From Phocaeicola plebeius (lineage in GTDB: Bacteria; Bacteroidota; Bacteroidia; Bacteroidales; Bacteroidaceae), in NCBI GenBank assembly GCA_004558305.1, contig SFDG01000003.1:1-64000 (forward strand): 64,000 bases of DNA. Direction: 5' to 3'. Positions 34,256 through 43,509 of the stretch are shown piece after piece. The position numbers and the translations under genes were made by a program. The notes beneath the pieces are model-generated. The model did no database searches. It saw nothing but the letters and a program-made list of their open reading frames with translations, and was not told the origin of the DNA. Within the stretch, counting starts at the first letter, position 1; each line of letters starts with the position of its first letter.

Positions 34256-35890
34256 ATGAAAAAAACGATTTCCGCCCTTGTGCTGCTGATGGCTCTTGCG
34301 CTCAACGGCTGGGCATGTACGAACTTGATTGTCGGCAAGAACGCTTCTGCCGACGGATCTGTGCTTATTTCCTATTCTGCTGATTCCTATGGAATGTTCG
34401 GCTTCCTGTGCCATTATCCGGCCACCACTCATCCGGCCGGCACGTACCGTGATATCATTGATTGGGAAGACGGCCGTTACCGGGGCCGTATTGCAGAGGC
34501 CCGGCAAACTTATAATGTCATCGGTAACATCAATGAGTTCCAGGTGAGCATCGGCGAGACGACCTTTGGCGGTCGCCATGAATTGGTGGACTCCACCGGC
34601 ATCATGGATTACGGCAGCCTGATTTACGTGGCTTTGCAGCGTTCGCGCACGGCCAAGGAGGCCATCAAGGTCATGACAGACCTGGTGAAGGAATACGGCT
34701 ATTGCAGCAGCGGTGAGTCGTTTTCCATTGCCGACCCCAACGAAGTGTGGATCATGGAGATGATTGGTAAAGGACCGGGTGTGAGGGGGGCCGTGTGGGT
34801 AGCTGTCCGTATTCCCGATGATTGCATTGCTGCCCATGCCAACCAGAGCCGTATCCGCAAGTTCGATCTGAATGACAAGGAAAATTGCCTGTATGCCCCC
34901 GATGTCATTTCTTTTGCCCGTGAGAAAGGCTATTTTGACGGGCTGAACAAGGATTTCAGTTTTGCAGATGCCTATTGTCCGCTCGATTTCGGTGGCATCC
35001 GTTTTTGTGATGCCCGTGTGTGGAGCTATTTCAACCGTTTCAGCAAAACGACAGGAGAAGCCTATCTGCCCTATATTCAAGGCAAGAGCAAAGAGGCCAT
35101 GCCGTTGTATGTCAAGCCCGACCGGAAAGTGTCTGTACGCGACCTGCAGGCGGCCATGCGCGACCATTATGAAGGGACTGCTCTCGACATTACCCAGGAT
35201 GTCGGTGCCGGCAGTTTCCACATGCCCTACCGGCTTTCGCCGCTCACCTTCAAGGTTGACGGAGAAGAATACTTCAATGAACGCCCCATTTCTACCCAGC
35301 AGAGTGCCTTCGTCTTCGTTTCCCAGCTGCGTGCCAACCTGCCCGACGCTATCGGAGGCGTCATGTGGTTCGGACTGGATGATGCGAATATGACTCCTTT
35401 CACACCTGTCTATTGCGGAACGGATGCCGTTCCGGCCGTTTACGACGAGAAGGAAGGCGATTGCGTGACATTCTCCTGGAATTCAGCCTTCTGGATCTAT
35501 AACTGGGTAGCCGACATGATTCGTCCCCGCTACGACCTGATGATCGGTGATATGCGTTCCGTTCAGGACGGACTGGAAGACATGTTTGCACAGGCCCAGG
35601 AAGGAGTGGAAAGCCAGGCATTGAAATTGTATGCCGAACAGCCGCAGAAAGCAAAAGAATTTCTGAAAAACTATACCCACATGACGGCCCAGACAGCCGT
35701 AGACAGCTGGAAGCGGTTGGGGGAATTCCTTATCGTGCGGTATAACGACGGAGCCGTGAAGCCAGTCAAGGACGGACGGATCGTGCGCCCTGCCAGCGGA
35801 AACAATGCCTCTGTCAGCCGTCCGGGGTATTCGGAAGATTTCTTGCGTAACCTCGTGAAGCAGACTGGCGACCGCTATAAGGCATGGTAA
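34256..35890 (+). CDS. Secreted C69 family dipeptidase
   Basis: A 544-aa Ntn-hydrolase of the C69 (PepD-like) family. The signal peptide (residues 1-20) is cut so that Cys21 in WACTNLIVGKNAS becomes the N-terminal nucleophile; the preceding residues do not form a lipobox, so it is not a lipoprotein. SADGSVLISYSADSYG and NINEFQVSIGETTFGGR are family signatures. It hydrolyses dipeptides in the periplasm and could process muropeptide-derived peptides released by the M23 enzyme upstream. Confidence 0.9.
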   Translation: MKKTISALVLLMALALNGWACTNLIVGKNASADGSVLISYSADSYGMFGFLCHYPATTHPAGTYRDIIDWEDGRYRGRIAEARQTYNVIGNINEFQVSIGETTFGGRHELVDSTGIMDYGSLIYVALQRSRTAKEAIKVMTDLVKEYGYCSSGESFSIADPNEVWIMEMIGKGPGVRGAVWVAVRIPDDCIAAHANQSRIRKFDLNDKENCLYAPDVISFAREKGYFDGLNKDFSFADAYCPLDFGGIRFCDARVWSYFNRFSKTTGEAYLPYIQGKSKEAMPLYVKPDRKVSVRDLQAAMRDHYEGTALDITQDVGAGSFHMPYRLSPLTFKVDGEEYFNERPISTQQSAFVFVSQLRANLPDAIGGVMWFGLDDANMTPFTPVYCGTDAVPAVYDEKEGDCVTFSWNSAFWIYNWVADMIRPRYDLMIGDMRSVQDGLEDMFAQAQEGVESQALKLYAEQPQKAKEFLKNYTHMTAQTAVDSWKRLGEFLIVRYNDGAVKPVKDGRIVRPASGNNASVSRPGYSEDFLRNLVKQTGDRYKAW

Positions 35891-35943
35891 TCTTTTTTTC
35901 AAAAAAAATGCTCGAAAGATTAGGATAAGTAATCGAAAAAGTT

Positions 35944-35951
35944 TATTTTTG
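35944..35951 (+). promoter_or_regulatory. -7 promoter box for the phosphosugar mutase
   Basis: TATTTTTG matches TAnnTTTG and lies 55 bp before the ATG; a partial TTAGG element is about 20 bp upstream of it. Confidence 0.5.
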
Positions 35952-36006
35952 CTATCGTATTGAGAACCTCATTTCAAGAAAACACATTAATTATATACTA
36001 ATCATC

Positions 36007-37752
36007 ATGGGAAACGAAGAATTGATTAAACAGTGCACCGAAAAGGCGCAAAAATGGTTGACACCTGCATACGATGCAGAAACGCAGGCAGAAGTGAGAG
36101 CTATGTTGGACAATGCTGACAAGACCGCTCTGATTGATGCTTTTTACAAAGACCTGGAATTCGGAACAGGTGGTCTGCGCGGTATCATGGGTGCAGGTAC
36201 AAATCGTATGAATATCTATACCGTGGGTGCCGCCACTCAGGGTCTGGCCAATTACCTGAACAAATGCTTTGCCGGCAAGCCGGATATTTCGGTGGTGGTA
36301 GGTCATGACTGCCGTAACAACAGCCGCAAGTTTGCCGAAATTTCTGCCGACATCTTCTCGGCCAACGGCATCAAGGTATATTTGTTCGACGACATGCGTC
36401 CCACTCCTGAAATGTCTTTCGCTATCCGTGAACTGGGTTGCCAGAGCGGTATCAACATCACAGCTTCGCACAATCCGAAGGAATACAATGGCTATAAGGC
36501 TTATTGGGACGATGGCGCACAGGTATTGGCTCCGCACGATAAGGGTATCATTGACGAAGTGCTGAAAGTGACTTCTGTAGAAGACATCAAGTTCGAAGGC
36601 AACCAGGAACTGATTCAGATTGTCGGCAAGGACATTGATGATATCTATTTGGAAAAGGTACATGGCATCTCCATCGATCCTGAGGTAATTCGTCGTCAAA
36701 AAGACCTGAAGATTGTCTACACGCCGATTCATGGTACGGGTATGATGCTGATTCCGCAGGCACTGAAGCAGTGGGGCTTTGAAAATGTTCATTGCGTGCC
36801 CGAACAGATGGTGAAGAGCGGTGACTTCCCCACCGTGATTTCTCCGAATCCTGAAAATGCAGAGGCATTGACACTGGCCATCAACTTGGCTAAGGAAATC
36901 GATGGTGATATCGTGATGGCTTCCGACCCGGATGCTGACCGCGTGGGTATGGCTTGCAAGGACGATAAGGGTGAATGGGTACTGATCAACGGTAACCAGA
37001 CGGCGCTCATCTTCTTGTACTACATCATCAAGAACCGCATCGCTATGGGCAAGATGAAGGGTAACGAATTCATCGTGAAGACCATCGTGACGACCGAACT
37101 GATTAAGAAGGTGGCTGACAAGAACCAGATCAAGATGTTGGATTGCTACACTGGCTTCAAGTGGATTGCCCGTGAAATCCGTCTCCGTGAAGGACAGGAA
37201 CAGTACATTGGCGGTGGTGAAGAAAGCTATGGCTTCCTGGCAGAAGACTTTGTTCGCGACAAGGACGCCGTTTCTGCTTGTACGCTGTTGGCTGAAATCT
37301 GTGCATGGGCGAAAGACCAGGGCAAGACCTTGTATGACATCCTGATGGAAATCTACTTGGAATATGGTTTCTCGAAGGAAACGACTGTCAACGTTGTGAA
37401 GCCGGGTAAGACGGGTGCAGACGAAATCAAGGCGATGATGGAGAACTTCCGTGCCAACCCGCCGCAGGAACTGGGTGGATCGAAGGTCGTTCTGGCCAAG
37501 GATTACCAGACCTTGAAGGCTATTGCCGGCGACGGTACTGTGAGCGATATCGACATGCCGACTACTTCCAACGTATTGCAGTATTTCACGGAAGACGGTA
37601 CGAAGGTGTCCGTTCGTCCTTCCGGTACAGAACCGAAGATCAAGTTCTACATGGAACTGCCGGGCGAAATGAAGTGTGCGAAGTGCTATGCCAATGCACA
37701 GGCTGAAGCGACTGCCAAGATTGAGGCCGTGAAGAAGTCGTTGGGCATCTGA
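36007..37752 (+). CDS. Phosphoglucomutase/phosphomannomutase family enzyme
   Basis: An alpha-D-phosphohexomutase, 581 aa, like the PgcA-type phosphoglucomutases of Bacteroidetes. GTGGLRGIMGAGTNRMN is the N-terminal signature; the phosphorylated Ser154 is in TASHNPKEYNGYK; the Mg2+ loop DPDADRVG is near residue 305; GGEESYG (about 400) binds sugar and RPSGTEPKIKFY (about 540) binds phosphate. It would interconvert glucose-1- and glucose-6-phosphate. It is monocistronic, with its own promoter, and convergent with radA. Codon use looks more A/T-rich than its neighbours and similar to highly expressed genes. Confidence 0.92.
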   Translation: MGNEELIKQCTEKAQKWLTPAYDAETQAEVRAMLDNADKTALIDAFYKDLEFGTGGLRGIMGAGTNRMNIYTVGAATQGLANYLNKCFAGKPDISVVVGHDCRNNSRKFAEISADIFSANGIKVYLFDDMRPTPEMSFAIRELGCQSGINITASHNPKEYNGYKAYWDDGAQVLAPHDKGIIDEVLKVTSVEDIKFEGNQELIQIVGKDIDDIYLEKVHGISIDPEVIRRQKDLKIVYTPIHGTGMMLIPQALKQWGFENVHCVPEQMVKSGDFPTVISPNPENAEALTLAINLAKEIDGDIVMASDPDADRVGMACKDDKGEWVLINGNQTALIFLYYIIKNRIAMGKMKGNEFIVKTIVTTELIKKVADKNQIKMLDCYTGFKWIAREIRLREGQEQYIGGGEESYGFLAEDFVRDKDAVSACTLLAEICAWAKDQGKTLYDILMEIYLEYGFSKETTVNVVKPGKTGADEIKAMMENFRANPPQELGGSKVVLAKDYQTLKAIAGDGTVSDIDMPTTSNVLQYFTEDGTKVSVRPSGTEPKIKFYMELPGEMKCAKCYANAQAEATAKIEAVKKSLGI

Positions 37753-37803
37753 TAGAGATGGCATAAGGGTGCGTCCCGACGGGGACCGCCTGCCATAGAG
37801 CTT

Positions 37804-37878
37804 GTCATTCTGGGCGCAACGAAGAGTCTGTCAATCATCAGTGGATGGATTCAGATTCTTCACTGCGTCCAGAATGAC
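37804..37878. repeat. Imperfect inverted repeat of the GTCATTCTG/GAAGAATCTG family
   Basis: The left arm (37804-37830) starts GTCATTCTGGGCGC and the right arm (37852-37878) is CAGATTCTTCACTG through CCAGAATGAC. It lies between the convergent phosphosugar mutase and radA genes. Confidence 0.75.
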
Positions 37879-38006
37879 TTTTATTATAGGTCGTTCACTA
37901 CGATATTCCTTTTCTGTAGAGTTCATTCTCTCTCAGGTGCTTTTTCTCTTGATTTTTCTTTTGGCAGACCTTCTCTTTCATGGACTACAATGTCCTTTTT
38001 TTTAAT

Positions 38007-38034
38007 GTCATGATGAACGTAGTGAAGCATCTGC
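38007..38034. repeat. Half copy of the same inverted-repeat family
   Basis: GTCATGATGAACGTAGTGAA and the following GCATCTGC resemble the left arms at 37804 and 51032. No matching right arm is present before radA. Confidence 0.5.
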
Positions 38035-38061
38035 ATCCATTTACTATCACTATCCCTTGTT

Positions 38062-39438
38062 TTATCCGAACAATTCCCGGAACGCTTCCTCGACTTTCCG
38101 GACCGGAACCAGTTCGATTTTCAGTTTCTTGCGGTCCAGTCCCTGGAGATTGTGCTTGGGGATGAGCATCCGGTTGAATCCCAGCTTCTCGGCTTCACCG
38201 ATGCGCTGTTCAATCCTGTTCACGGGACGAATCTCACCGCTCAGACCGATTTCTCCTGTCATACACGTTCCCTGTTCGATTTCAGTGTCCATGTTGCTCG
38301 ATAGGATGGCACTGATGACGGCCAGGTCGATGGCCGGATCGTTCACCCGCAGGCCACCGGCAATGTTGAGGAAGACATCCTTTTGCCCCAACTTGAATCC
38401 GACCCTTTTTTCCAGTACGGCCAGCAGCATGTTCATCCGGCGGATGTCGAAGCCGGTAGCCGATCGTTGTGGCATTCCGTAGGCTGCGGTGCTGACCAGT
38501 GACTGTACTTCGATGAGGAACGGACGGATGCCTTCGATGGCACCTGCAATGGCCACTCCGCTCATGCCTTCATAGTCTTGCGAGAGCAACAGCTCCGACG
38601 GGTTGCTGACCTGCCGCAGTCCGTCCTGCCGCATTTCGTAAATGCCCAGTTCCGCCGTACTTCCAAAACGGTTCTTGATGCTGCGCAGGATACGGTACAT
38701 GTAATGCTGGTCGCCTTCAAACTGCAGTACGGTGTCTACGATATGTTCCAGCACCTTTGGCCCGGCGATGCTGCCCTCCTTGTTGATGTGTCCGATGAGC
38801 AGCACCGGCGTACCCGTTTCCTTGGCAAACTTCAAGATGGCCGCAGAGCATTCGCGGACCTGAACGATACTGCCGGGTGACGAGTCGATGGATTCGGTCG
38901 AAATGGTCTGGATGGAATCGATGATGACCAAGTCTGGTGCCGTATTCTTGATGTGGGTGAAAATCTCTTCTAAGGATGTCTCGCAGGCAATGAGCAGGTT
39001 GTCCGATTCTGGATGAGGAATGCGGTCGGCGCGGAGCTTGAGCTGCCGTGTACTTTCTTCGCCCGATACATACAGAACCTTAAGCCTGTCCAGACGCAGC
39101 ACCGTCTGCAGGACCAGCGTTGATTTGCCGATTCCCGGCTCCCCGCCGATAAGGGTCAGTGAGCCTTGTACCAGACCGCCGCCCAATACCCGGTTCAGTT
39201 CGTCGTCCCCCAGGTCGATGCGCGTATCTTCGCTGCCCAGCACTTCGCGCAGGCGCAGAGGCTTGGTTCGTACCGATTCGATGCCGTGCGCCGTATGTTT
39301 GGCAACCGGCGTTTCCTTCCGCAGCACCTCCTCTACAAAGGTGTTCCATTGTCCGCAGGCCGGACACTTTCCTGCCCATTTGGGCGATTCTTGTCCGCAG
39401 TTGGTGCAGACATATACCGTCTTTTCTTTTGCTGCCAT
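38062..39438 (-). CDS. radA: DNA repair protein RadA
   Basis: RecA/Lon-related branch-migration ATPase. The ATG at 39438 starts AAKEKTVYVCTNCGQESPKW, the four-Cys zinc finger (CTNCG and CPACG); the open frame extends 49 codons upstream without similarity. 458 aa. Walker A GGEPGIGKST, the RadA-specific KNRFGST motif and the C-terminal Lon-like domain (GEIGLSGEIRPVNRIEQRIGEA) are present. It is divergent from the thr operon. Confidence 0.95.
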   Translation of the reverse strand: MAAKEKTVYVCTNCGQESPKWAGKCPACGQWNTFVEEVLRKETPVAKHTAHGIESVRTKPLRLREVLGSEDTRIDLGDDELNRVLGGGLVQGSLTLIGGEPGIGKSTLVLQTVLRLDRLKVLYVSGEESTRQLKLRADRIPHPESDNLLIACETSLEEIFTHIKNTAPDLVIIDSIQTISTESIDSSPGSIVQVRECSAAILKFAKETGTPVLLIGHINKEGSIAGPKVLEHIVDTVLQFEGDQHYMYRILRSIKNRFGSTAELGIYEMRQDGLRQVSNPSELLLSQDYEGMSGVAIAGAIEGIRPFLIEVQSLVSTAAYGMPQRSATGFDIRRMNMLLAVLEKRVGFKLGQKDVFLNIAGGLRVNDPAIDLAVISAILSSNMDTEIEQGTCMTGEIGLSGEIRPVNRIEQRIGEAEKLGFNRMLIPKHNLQGLDRKKLKIELVPVRKVEEAFRELFG

Positions 39439-39527
39439 AATTGATGATGGTTTTGCTTCGAACGGCGAATATACGGATTCTATTCGGATTATTTCAGCTA
39501 TCCGTGATAAAAAATCAGCGAAAAGTA

Positions 39528-39557
39528 TTTGATTGTAGAAAATTGTCCCTATATTTG
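39528..39557 (+). promoter_or_regulatory. thr operon promoter
   Basis: TTTG (39528-39531) and TATATTTG (39550-39557) are separated by 18 bp. The predicted start lies about 250 nt before thrA, leaving a long leader that contains the leader peptide. Confidence 0.65.
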
Positions 39558-39579
39558 CGCCGAATAAAAACAAAACATC

Positions 39580-39669
39580 ATGCATCTATATTGTCAACAT
39601 ACAACCATGACGGGGATGTGGTGGACCTTGACCCGCACATCGACTTCCGGGACGACCCCTCGGGGGTAG
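39580..39669 (+). CDS. thrL: Threonine-rich thr operon leader peptide
   Basis: A 29-codon reading frame beginning 22 nt after the -7 box and ending TAG. Nine of the 29 codons are Thr, concentrated in its second half (for example TLTRTSTSGTT at residues 16-26). A Thr-rich short peptide between a promoter and the threonine biosynthesis genes is the hallmark of ribosome-stalling attenuation, as in the enteric thr leader. Its 3' end can fold into ACCCC/GGGGT. Inferred; the peptide has no expected function beyond its translation. Confidence 0.75.
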   Translation: MHLYCQHTTMTGMWWTLTRTSTSGTTPRG

Positions 39670-39723
39670 GGAGAATATAGAGTGTTTCTACGTGAATCAC
39701 GCTTACGGATGTAAGCAACATTT

Positions 39724-39747
39724 CTTAGGGTATTACCAAGTTTTTTT
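39724..39747 (+). terminator. Predicted thr attenuator (terminator in the leader)
   Basis: The sequence CTTAGGGT, loop ATT, ACCAAG forms a small stem with a two-base bulge, followed by seven T (39741-39747). Two further hairpins precede it (GTGAATCAC near 39701 and GCTTAC/GTAAGC near 39709-39724). It lies between the leader peptide and thrA, where a conditional terminator is expected. The stem is modest, and I could not identify a convincing antiterminator. Confidence 0.5.
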
Positions 39748-39815
39748 ATTATGAATTGTAAGGCAGGCCCGTCCCATTGACGAGGACAGGGTTTGTCAGG
39801 ATAAAATAAAAGCAC

Positions 39816-42248
39816 ATGAAAGTATTGAAATTCGGAGGAACATCTGTAGGTTCCGTCAACAGTATGTTGAGCGTTAAGAAGATAGTAGAAGCGGTAGACG
39901 ACAAGGTGATTGTTGTGGTTTCCGCTTTGGGTGGCATTACAGACAAACTCATCCATACCTCGAAGATGGCAGCCGCAGGCGATGCTGCCTACGAAAAGGA
40001 GATGAAGGAAATCGTGAACCGCCATATCGAAATGGTATATACCGTGATTCCCGCAGGCCCTGCCCGTGAGGAATTGCTGGACAATGTGAATGGACTGTTG
40101 AGCGAACTGAAGGACATTTTCCAGGGGATTTACCTGATTCATGACCTCTCGCCCAAGACTTCCGCTACGATTGTCAGCTATGGCGAACGCCTTTCGTCCA
40201 TCATTGTCGCTACCCTGATTACGGGTGCCAAATGGTTCGATTCGCGCAGCTTCATCAAGACGGAACGGAAGCACAACAAATATATCCTTGATTCTGAATT
40301 GACCAACTGCTTGGTCAAGGAAGCCTTCCGGGAGATTCCGCAGGTGTCGCTGGTACCGGGCTTCATCGCTACGGACAAGGAAACGGGAGAAATCACCAAC
40401 TTGGGCCGCGGAGGATCTGACTATACCGCTTCCATCCTGGCGGCGGCATTGGATGCCGACCAGCTGGAAATCTGGACAGATGTGGATGGCTTCATGACAG
40501 CCGACCCGCGGGTCATCAGTGCCGCCTATCCCATCAGCGACTTGAGCTATGTGGAAGCCATGGAACTGTGTAATTTCGGTGCCAAGGTTGTGTATCCTCC
40601 CACCATCTATCCCGTGTGCCACAAGAACATTCCTATCCTGGTCAAGAATACGTTCAATCCGGAAGCACCGGGTACGGTCATTCGCCAGCAGACAGACCAT
40701 ACGTCGAAGCCAATCAAGGGGATTTCGTCTATCAACGATACGTGCCTGATTACGATGACCGGATTGGGCATGGTTGGGGTAATCGGTGTGAACCACCGTA
40801 TCTTCAAGACGCTGGCCGAGAACGGTATCAGTGTGTTCCTCGTGTCGCAGGCTTCTTCGGAGAACTCCACATCCATCGGTGTGCGCAACGAAGATGCTGC
40901 CTTGGCGTGCGAGGTGTTGAACGAGGAGTTCCAGAAAGAAATTGAAATGGGAGAAATTTCACCGATGAAGGCGGAACGCAACTTGGCCACTGTGGCCATT
41001 GTCGGTGAGAACATGAAACATACACCGGGTATTGCCGGCAAGCTGTTCGGTACATTGGGAAGAAACGGCATCAATGTGATTGCTTGTGCCCAGGGAGCTT
41101 CCGAAACGAACATTTCGTTTGTAGTGGAGGGCGCTTCGCTCCGAAAGACGCTGAATGTCATTCACGATTCTTTTTTCTTGTCGGAATATCAAGTGCTGAA
41201 CCTGTTCATTTGTGGTATCGGAACGGTGGGGCACAGCCTGATTGAGCAAATCCATAGCCAGCAGGAAAAACTGAAGCAGGAACGGGGACTGAAGCTGAAG
41301 GTGGTGGGCATTGCCAACGGTCATTATGCCTACTTCACGCGTGAGGGCATTGACCTGGCCAACTTCCGCCAGACCTTGGAGGAAAAGGGGATGCCTTCCT
41401 CGCCGAGGGTGTTGCACGACGAGATCATCGGCATGAATATCTTCAATTCGGTCTTTGTGGACTGTACGGCCAGTGCAGAGATTGCCGGACTGTATAAGGA
41501 TTTCCTGAGCCATAATATTGCGGTGGTGGCTGCCAACAAGATTGCCGCTTCGTCGGAATACGATGTTTATGCGGAACTGAAACAGATCGCCCGCCAACGG
41601 GGAGTGAAGTTCCTTTTCGAGACCAATGTGGGGGCTGGACTGCCCATCATCAATACCATCAATGACCTTATCAACAGTGGGGACAAAATCCTGAAGATCC
41701 AGGCTGTGTTGAGCGGAACGTTGAACTTTATCTTCAATACGCTGGGTCCTGATGTGCCGCTGAGTGAGACCATCCGTCGGGCGAAGGAGGAAGGATATTC
41801 AGAGCCTGATCCGCGCATTGACTTGAGCGGAAAGGATGTAATCCGTAAACTGGTGATCTTGGCCCGTGAGGCGGGGTACCGCATCGACCAGTCCGATGTG
41901 GAGAAGCATCTCTTTATTCCCGATGACTTCTTCGAAGGTTCCCTCGACGATTTCTGGCGGCGGCTTCCCGAACTGGATGCAGACTTTGAGGCCCGGCGCA
42001 AGAAGCTCGAACAGGAGAACAAGCGGTTGCGCTTTGTGGCCCAGCTGATTGAAGGGAAGGCCTGCGTGTCCTTGCAGGAGGTAGACCATCACCATCCGTT
42101 CTACGACTTGGAAGGCAGTAACAATATCATTTTGCTGACGACCGAACGTTACAATGAATATCCGCTCCTCATCCAGGGATATGGTGCAGGAGCTGCCGTG
42201 ACCGCAGCCGGAGTGTTTGCGGACATCATGAGCATTGCGAACATTTAA
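39816..42248 (+). CDS. thrA: Bifunctional aspartate kinase/homoserine dehydrogenase
   Basis: Catalyses the first and third steps of Thr synthesis from aspartate. 810 aa: aspartokinase domain (1-300; KVLKFGGTSVGS, LGRGGSDYTASILAAAL), tandem ACT regulatory domains (about 315-460; SENSTSIGV), and homoserine dehydrogenase (about 465-810; IGTVGHSLIEQI, NVGAGLPIINTINDLINSGD, GYSEPDPRIDLSGKDV). The ACT domains suggest Thr feedback in addition to leader attenuation. First structural gene of thrA / PGM-like / thrC. Confidence 0.95.
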   Translation: MKVLKFGGTSVGSVNSMLSVKKIVEAVDDKVIVVVSALGGITDKLIHTSKMAAAGDAAYEKEMKEIVNRHIEMVYTVIPAGPAREELLDNVNGLLSELKDIFQGIYLIHDLSPKTSATIVSYGERLSSIIVATLITGAKWFDSRSFIKTERKHNKYILDSELTNCLVKEAFREIPQVSLVPGFIATDKETGEITNLGRGGSDYTASILAAALDADQLEIWTDVDGFMTADPRVISAAYPISDLSYVEAMELCNFGAKVVYPPTIYPVCHKNIPILVKNTFNPEAPGTVIRQQTDHTSKPIKGISSINDTCLITMTGLGMVGVIGVNHRIFKTLAENGISVFLVSQASSENSTSIGVRNEDAALACEVLNEEFQKEIEMGEISPMKAERNLATVAIVGENMKHTPGIAGKLFGTLGRNGINVIACAQGASETNISFVVEGASLRKTLNVIHDSFFLSEYQVLNLFICGIGTVGHSLIEQIHSQQEKLKQERGLKLKVVGIANGHYAYFTREGIDLANFRQTLEEKGMPSSPRVLHDEIIGMNIFNSVFVDCTASAEIAGLYKDFLSHNIAVVAANKIAASSEYDVYAELKQIARQRGVKFLFETNVGAGLPIINTINDLINSGDKILKIQAVLSGTLNFIFNTLGPDVPLSETIRRAKEEGYSEPDPRIDLSGKDVIRKLVILAREAGYRIDQSDVEKHLFIPDDFFEGSLDDFWRRLPELDADFEARRKKLEQENKRLRFVAQLIEGKACVSLQEVDHHHPFYDLEGSNNIILLTTERYNEYPLLIQGYGAGAAVTAAGVFADIMSIANI

Positions 42249-42282
42249 GACAACACTCCACGAAAAAAGAGAAAAAGAGAGC

Positions 42283-43509
42283 ATGAAACGTATTATCATT
42301 TTGGGCGACGGAATGGCCGATTGGGCCGTACCGTCGCTGGGCGGCAAGACCTTGTTGCAGTATGCCCACACCCCGTACATGGACCGCTTGGCGGCCTTGG
42401 GGCGTACGGGAATGTTGAAGACCGTGGCCGATGGCTTCCATCCTGGCAGCGAAGTGGCCAACATGTCGGTCATGGGATATGATCTTCCGAAGGTGTACGA
42501 GGGCCGGGGCGTTCTCGAAGCGGCCAGTATCGGTGTGGAACTGCAGCCGGGCGATATGGCCATGCGGTGCAACATCGTGTGTGTGGAAGGCGATTTGCTG
42601 AAAAACCATTCTGCCGGACACATCACGACTGAAGAAGCCGATGTGCTGGTGAACTACCTGAACGAGCAGTTGGGTTCGGATCGGGTACATTTTTATACGG
42701 GAGTACAGTACCGCCACCTGTTGGTGGTGAAGGGAGGAGACAAGCGGGTGGCCTGTGTACCGCCCCACGATGTTCCCCTCCAACCGTTCCGTCCGAATCT
42801 GGTCAAAGCACTCTGTCCGGAAGCCCAGGCAACAGCCGACCTGTTGAACGAATTGATACTGGCTTCGCAGCAGTTGCTGGCCGAACATCCTGTCAACCTT
42901 CGCCGGGTGGCGGAGGGAAAGGACCCGGCCAACAGCATCTGGCCCTGGAGTCCGGGGTATCGTCCGCAGATGGAGCCGCTCTCCCAGAAATATCCGTCCA
43001 TTCGCAAAGGCTCCGTCATTACGGCGGTGGACCTGATCCGTGGCATCGGACATTATGCCGGACTGCGTTGCATCGATGTGGAAGGGGCGACGGGACTGTA
43101 TACCACCAATTACGAAGGGAAGGCACAGGCAGCCATTGAAGCATTGAAGACCGATGATTTCGTCTATCTCCATGTGGAGGCAAGTGACGAAGCCGGACAC
43201 GAAGGGGATGTGGACTTGAAACTGAAGACCATCGAATATTTGGATGGCCGTGCTTTGGGACCTATCTTCGAAGCCGTCAAGGACTGGGAGGAACCGGTGG
43301 CCATTGCTGTGCTGCCCGACCATCCTACACCGTGTGCCCATCGGACGCATACGGCAGAACCCATTCCTTTCCTCATTTATTATCCGGGCATCGAACCGGA
43401 TGGTGTGCAGACCTATGACGAAGTGGCCTGCCGCGAGGGAGCGTACGGCAGTCTGGAGAAAGATGAGTTTATGAACCTTTTTATGAATATTGAAAACAAC
43501 AAGATATGA
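42283..43509 (+). CDS. ApgM-like phosphoglycerate mutase family protein, probable homoserine kinase substitute
   Basis: An alkaline-phosphatase-superfamily protein (408 aa) of the cofactor-independent, archaeal-type phosphoglycerate mutase group: ILGDGMADWAVPSLGGKTLL at the start, PGSEVANMSVMGYD, VEASDEAGHEGD and PDHPTPCAHRTHTAEP carry the expected metal ligands. It sits between thrA and thrC where homoserine kinase (thrB) belongs, and no GHMP-type kinase is present. I recall genetic work in Bacteroides supporting homoserine kinase activity for this type, but cannot verify it here. The ATG at 42283 lies 34 bp after thrA; it overlaps thrC by 4 nt. Confidence 0.85.
   Translation: MKRIIILGDGMADWAVPSLGGKTLLQYAHTPYMDRLAALGRTGMLKTVADGFHPGSEVANMSVMGYDLPKVYEGRGVLEAASIGVELQPGDMAMRCNIVCVEGDLLKNHSAGHITTEEADVLVNYLNEQLGSDRVHFYTGVQYRHLLVVKGGDKRVACVPPHDVPLQPFRPNLVKALCPEAQATADLLNELILASQQLLAEHPVNLRRVAEGKDPANSIWPWSPGYRPQMEPLSQKYPSIRKGSVITAVDLIRGIGHYAGLRCIDVEGATGLYTTNYEGKAQAAIEALKTDDFVYLHVEASDEAGHEGDVDLKLKTIEYLDGRALGPIFEAVKDWEEPVAIAVLPDHPTPCAHRTHTAEPIPFLIYYPGIEPDGVQTYDEVACREGAYGSLEKDEFMNLFMNIENNKI

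Noticed and set aside
34256..34318. Lipoprotein signal in the C69 dipeptidase
   Set aside because: The Cys after the signal peptide is the Ntn nucleophile; the residues before it (NGWA) do not fit a lipobox.
39558..39815. Possible riboswitch in the thr leader
   Set aside because: No known aptamer pattern was recognised; a Thr-rich leader peptide plus hairpin explains the long leader better.
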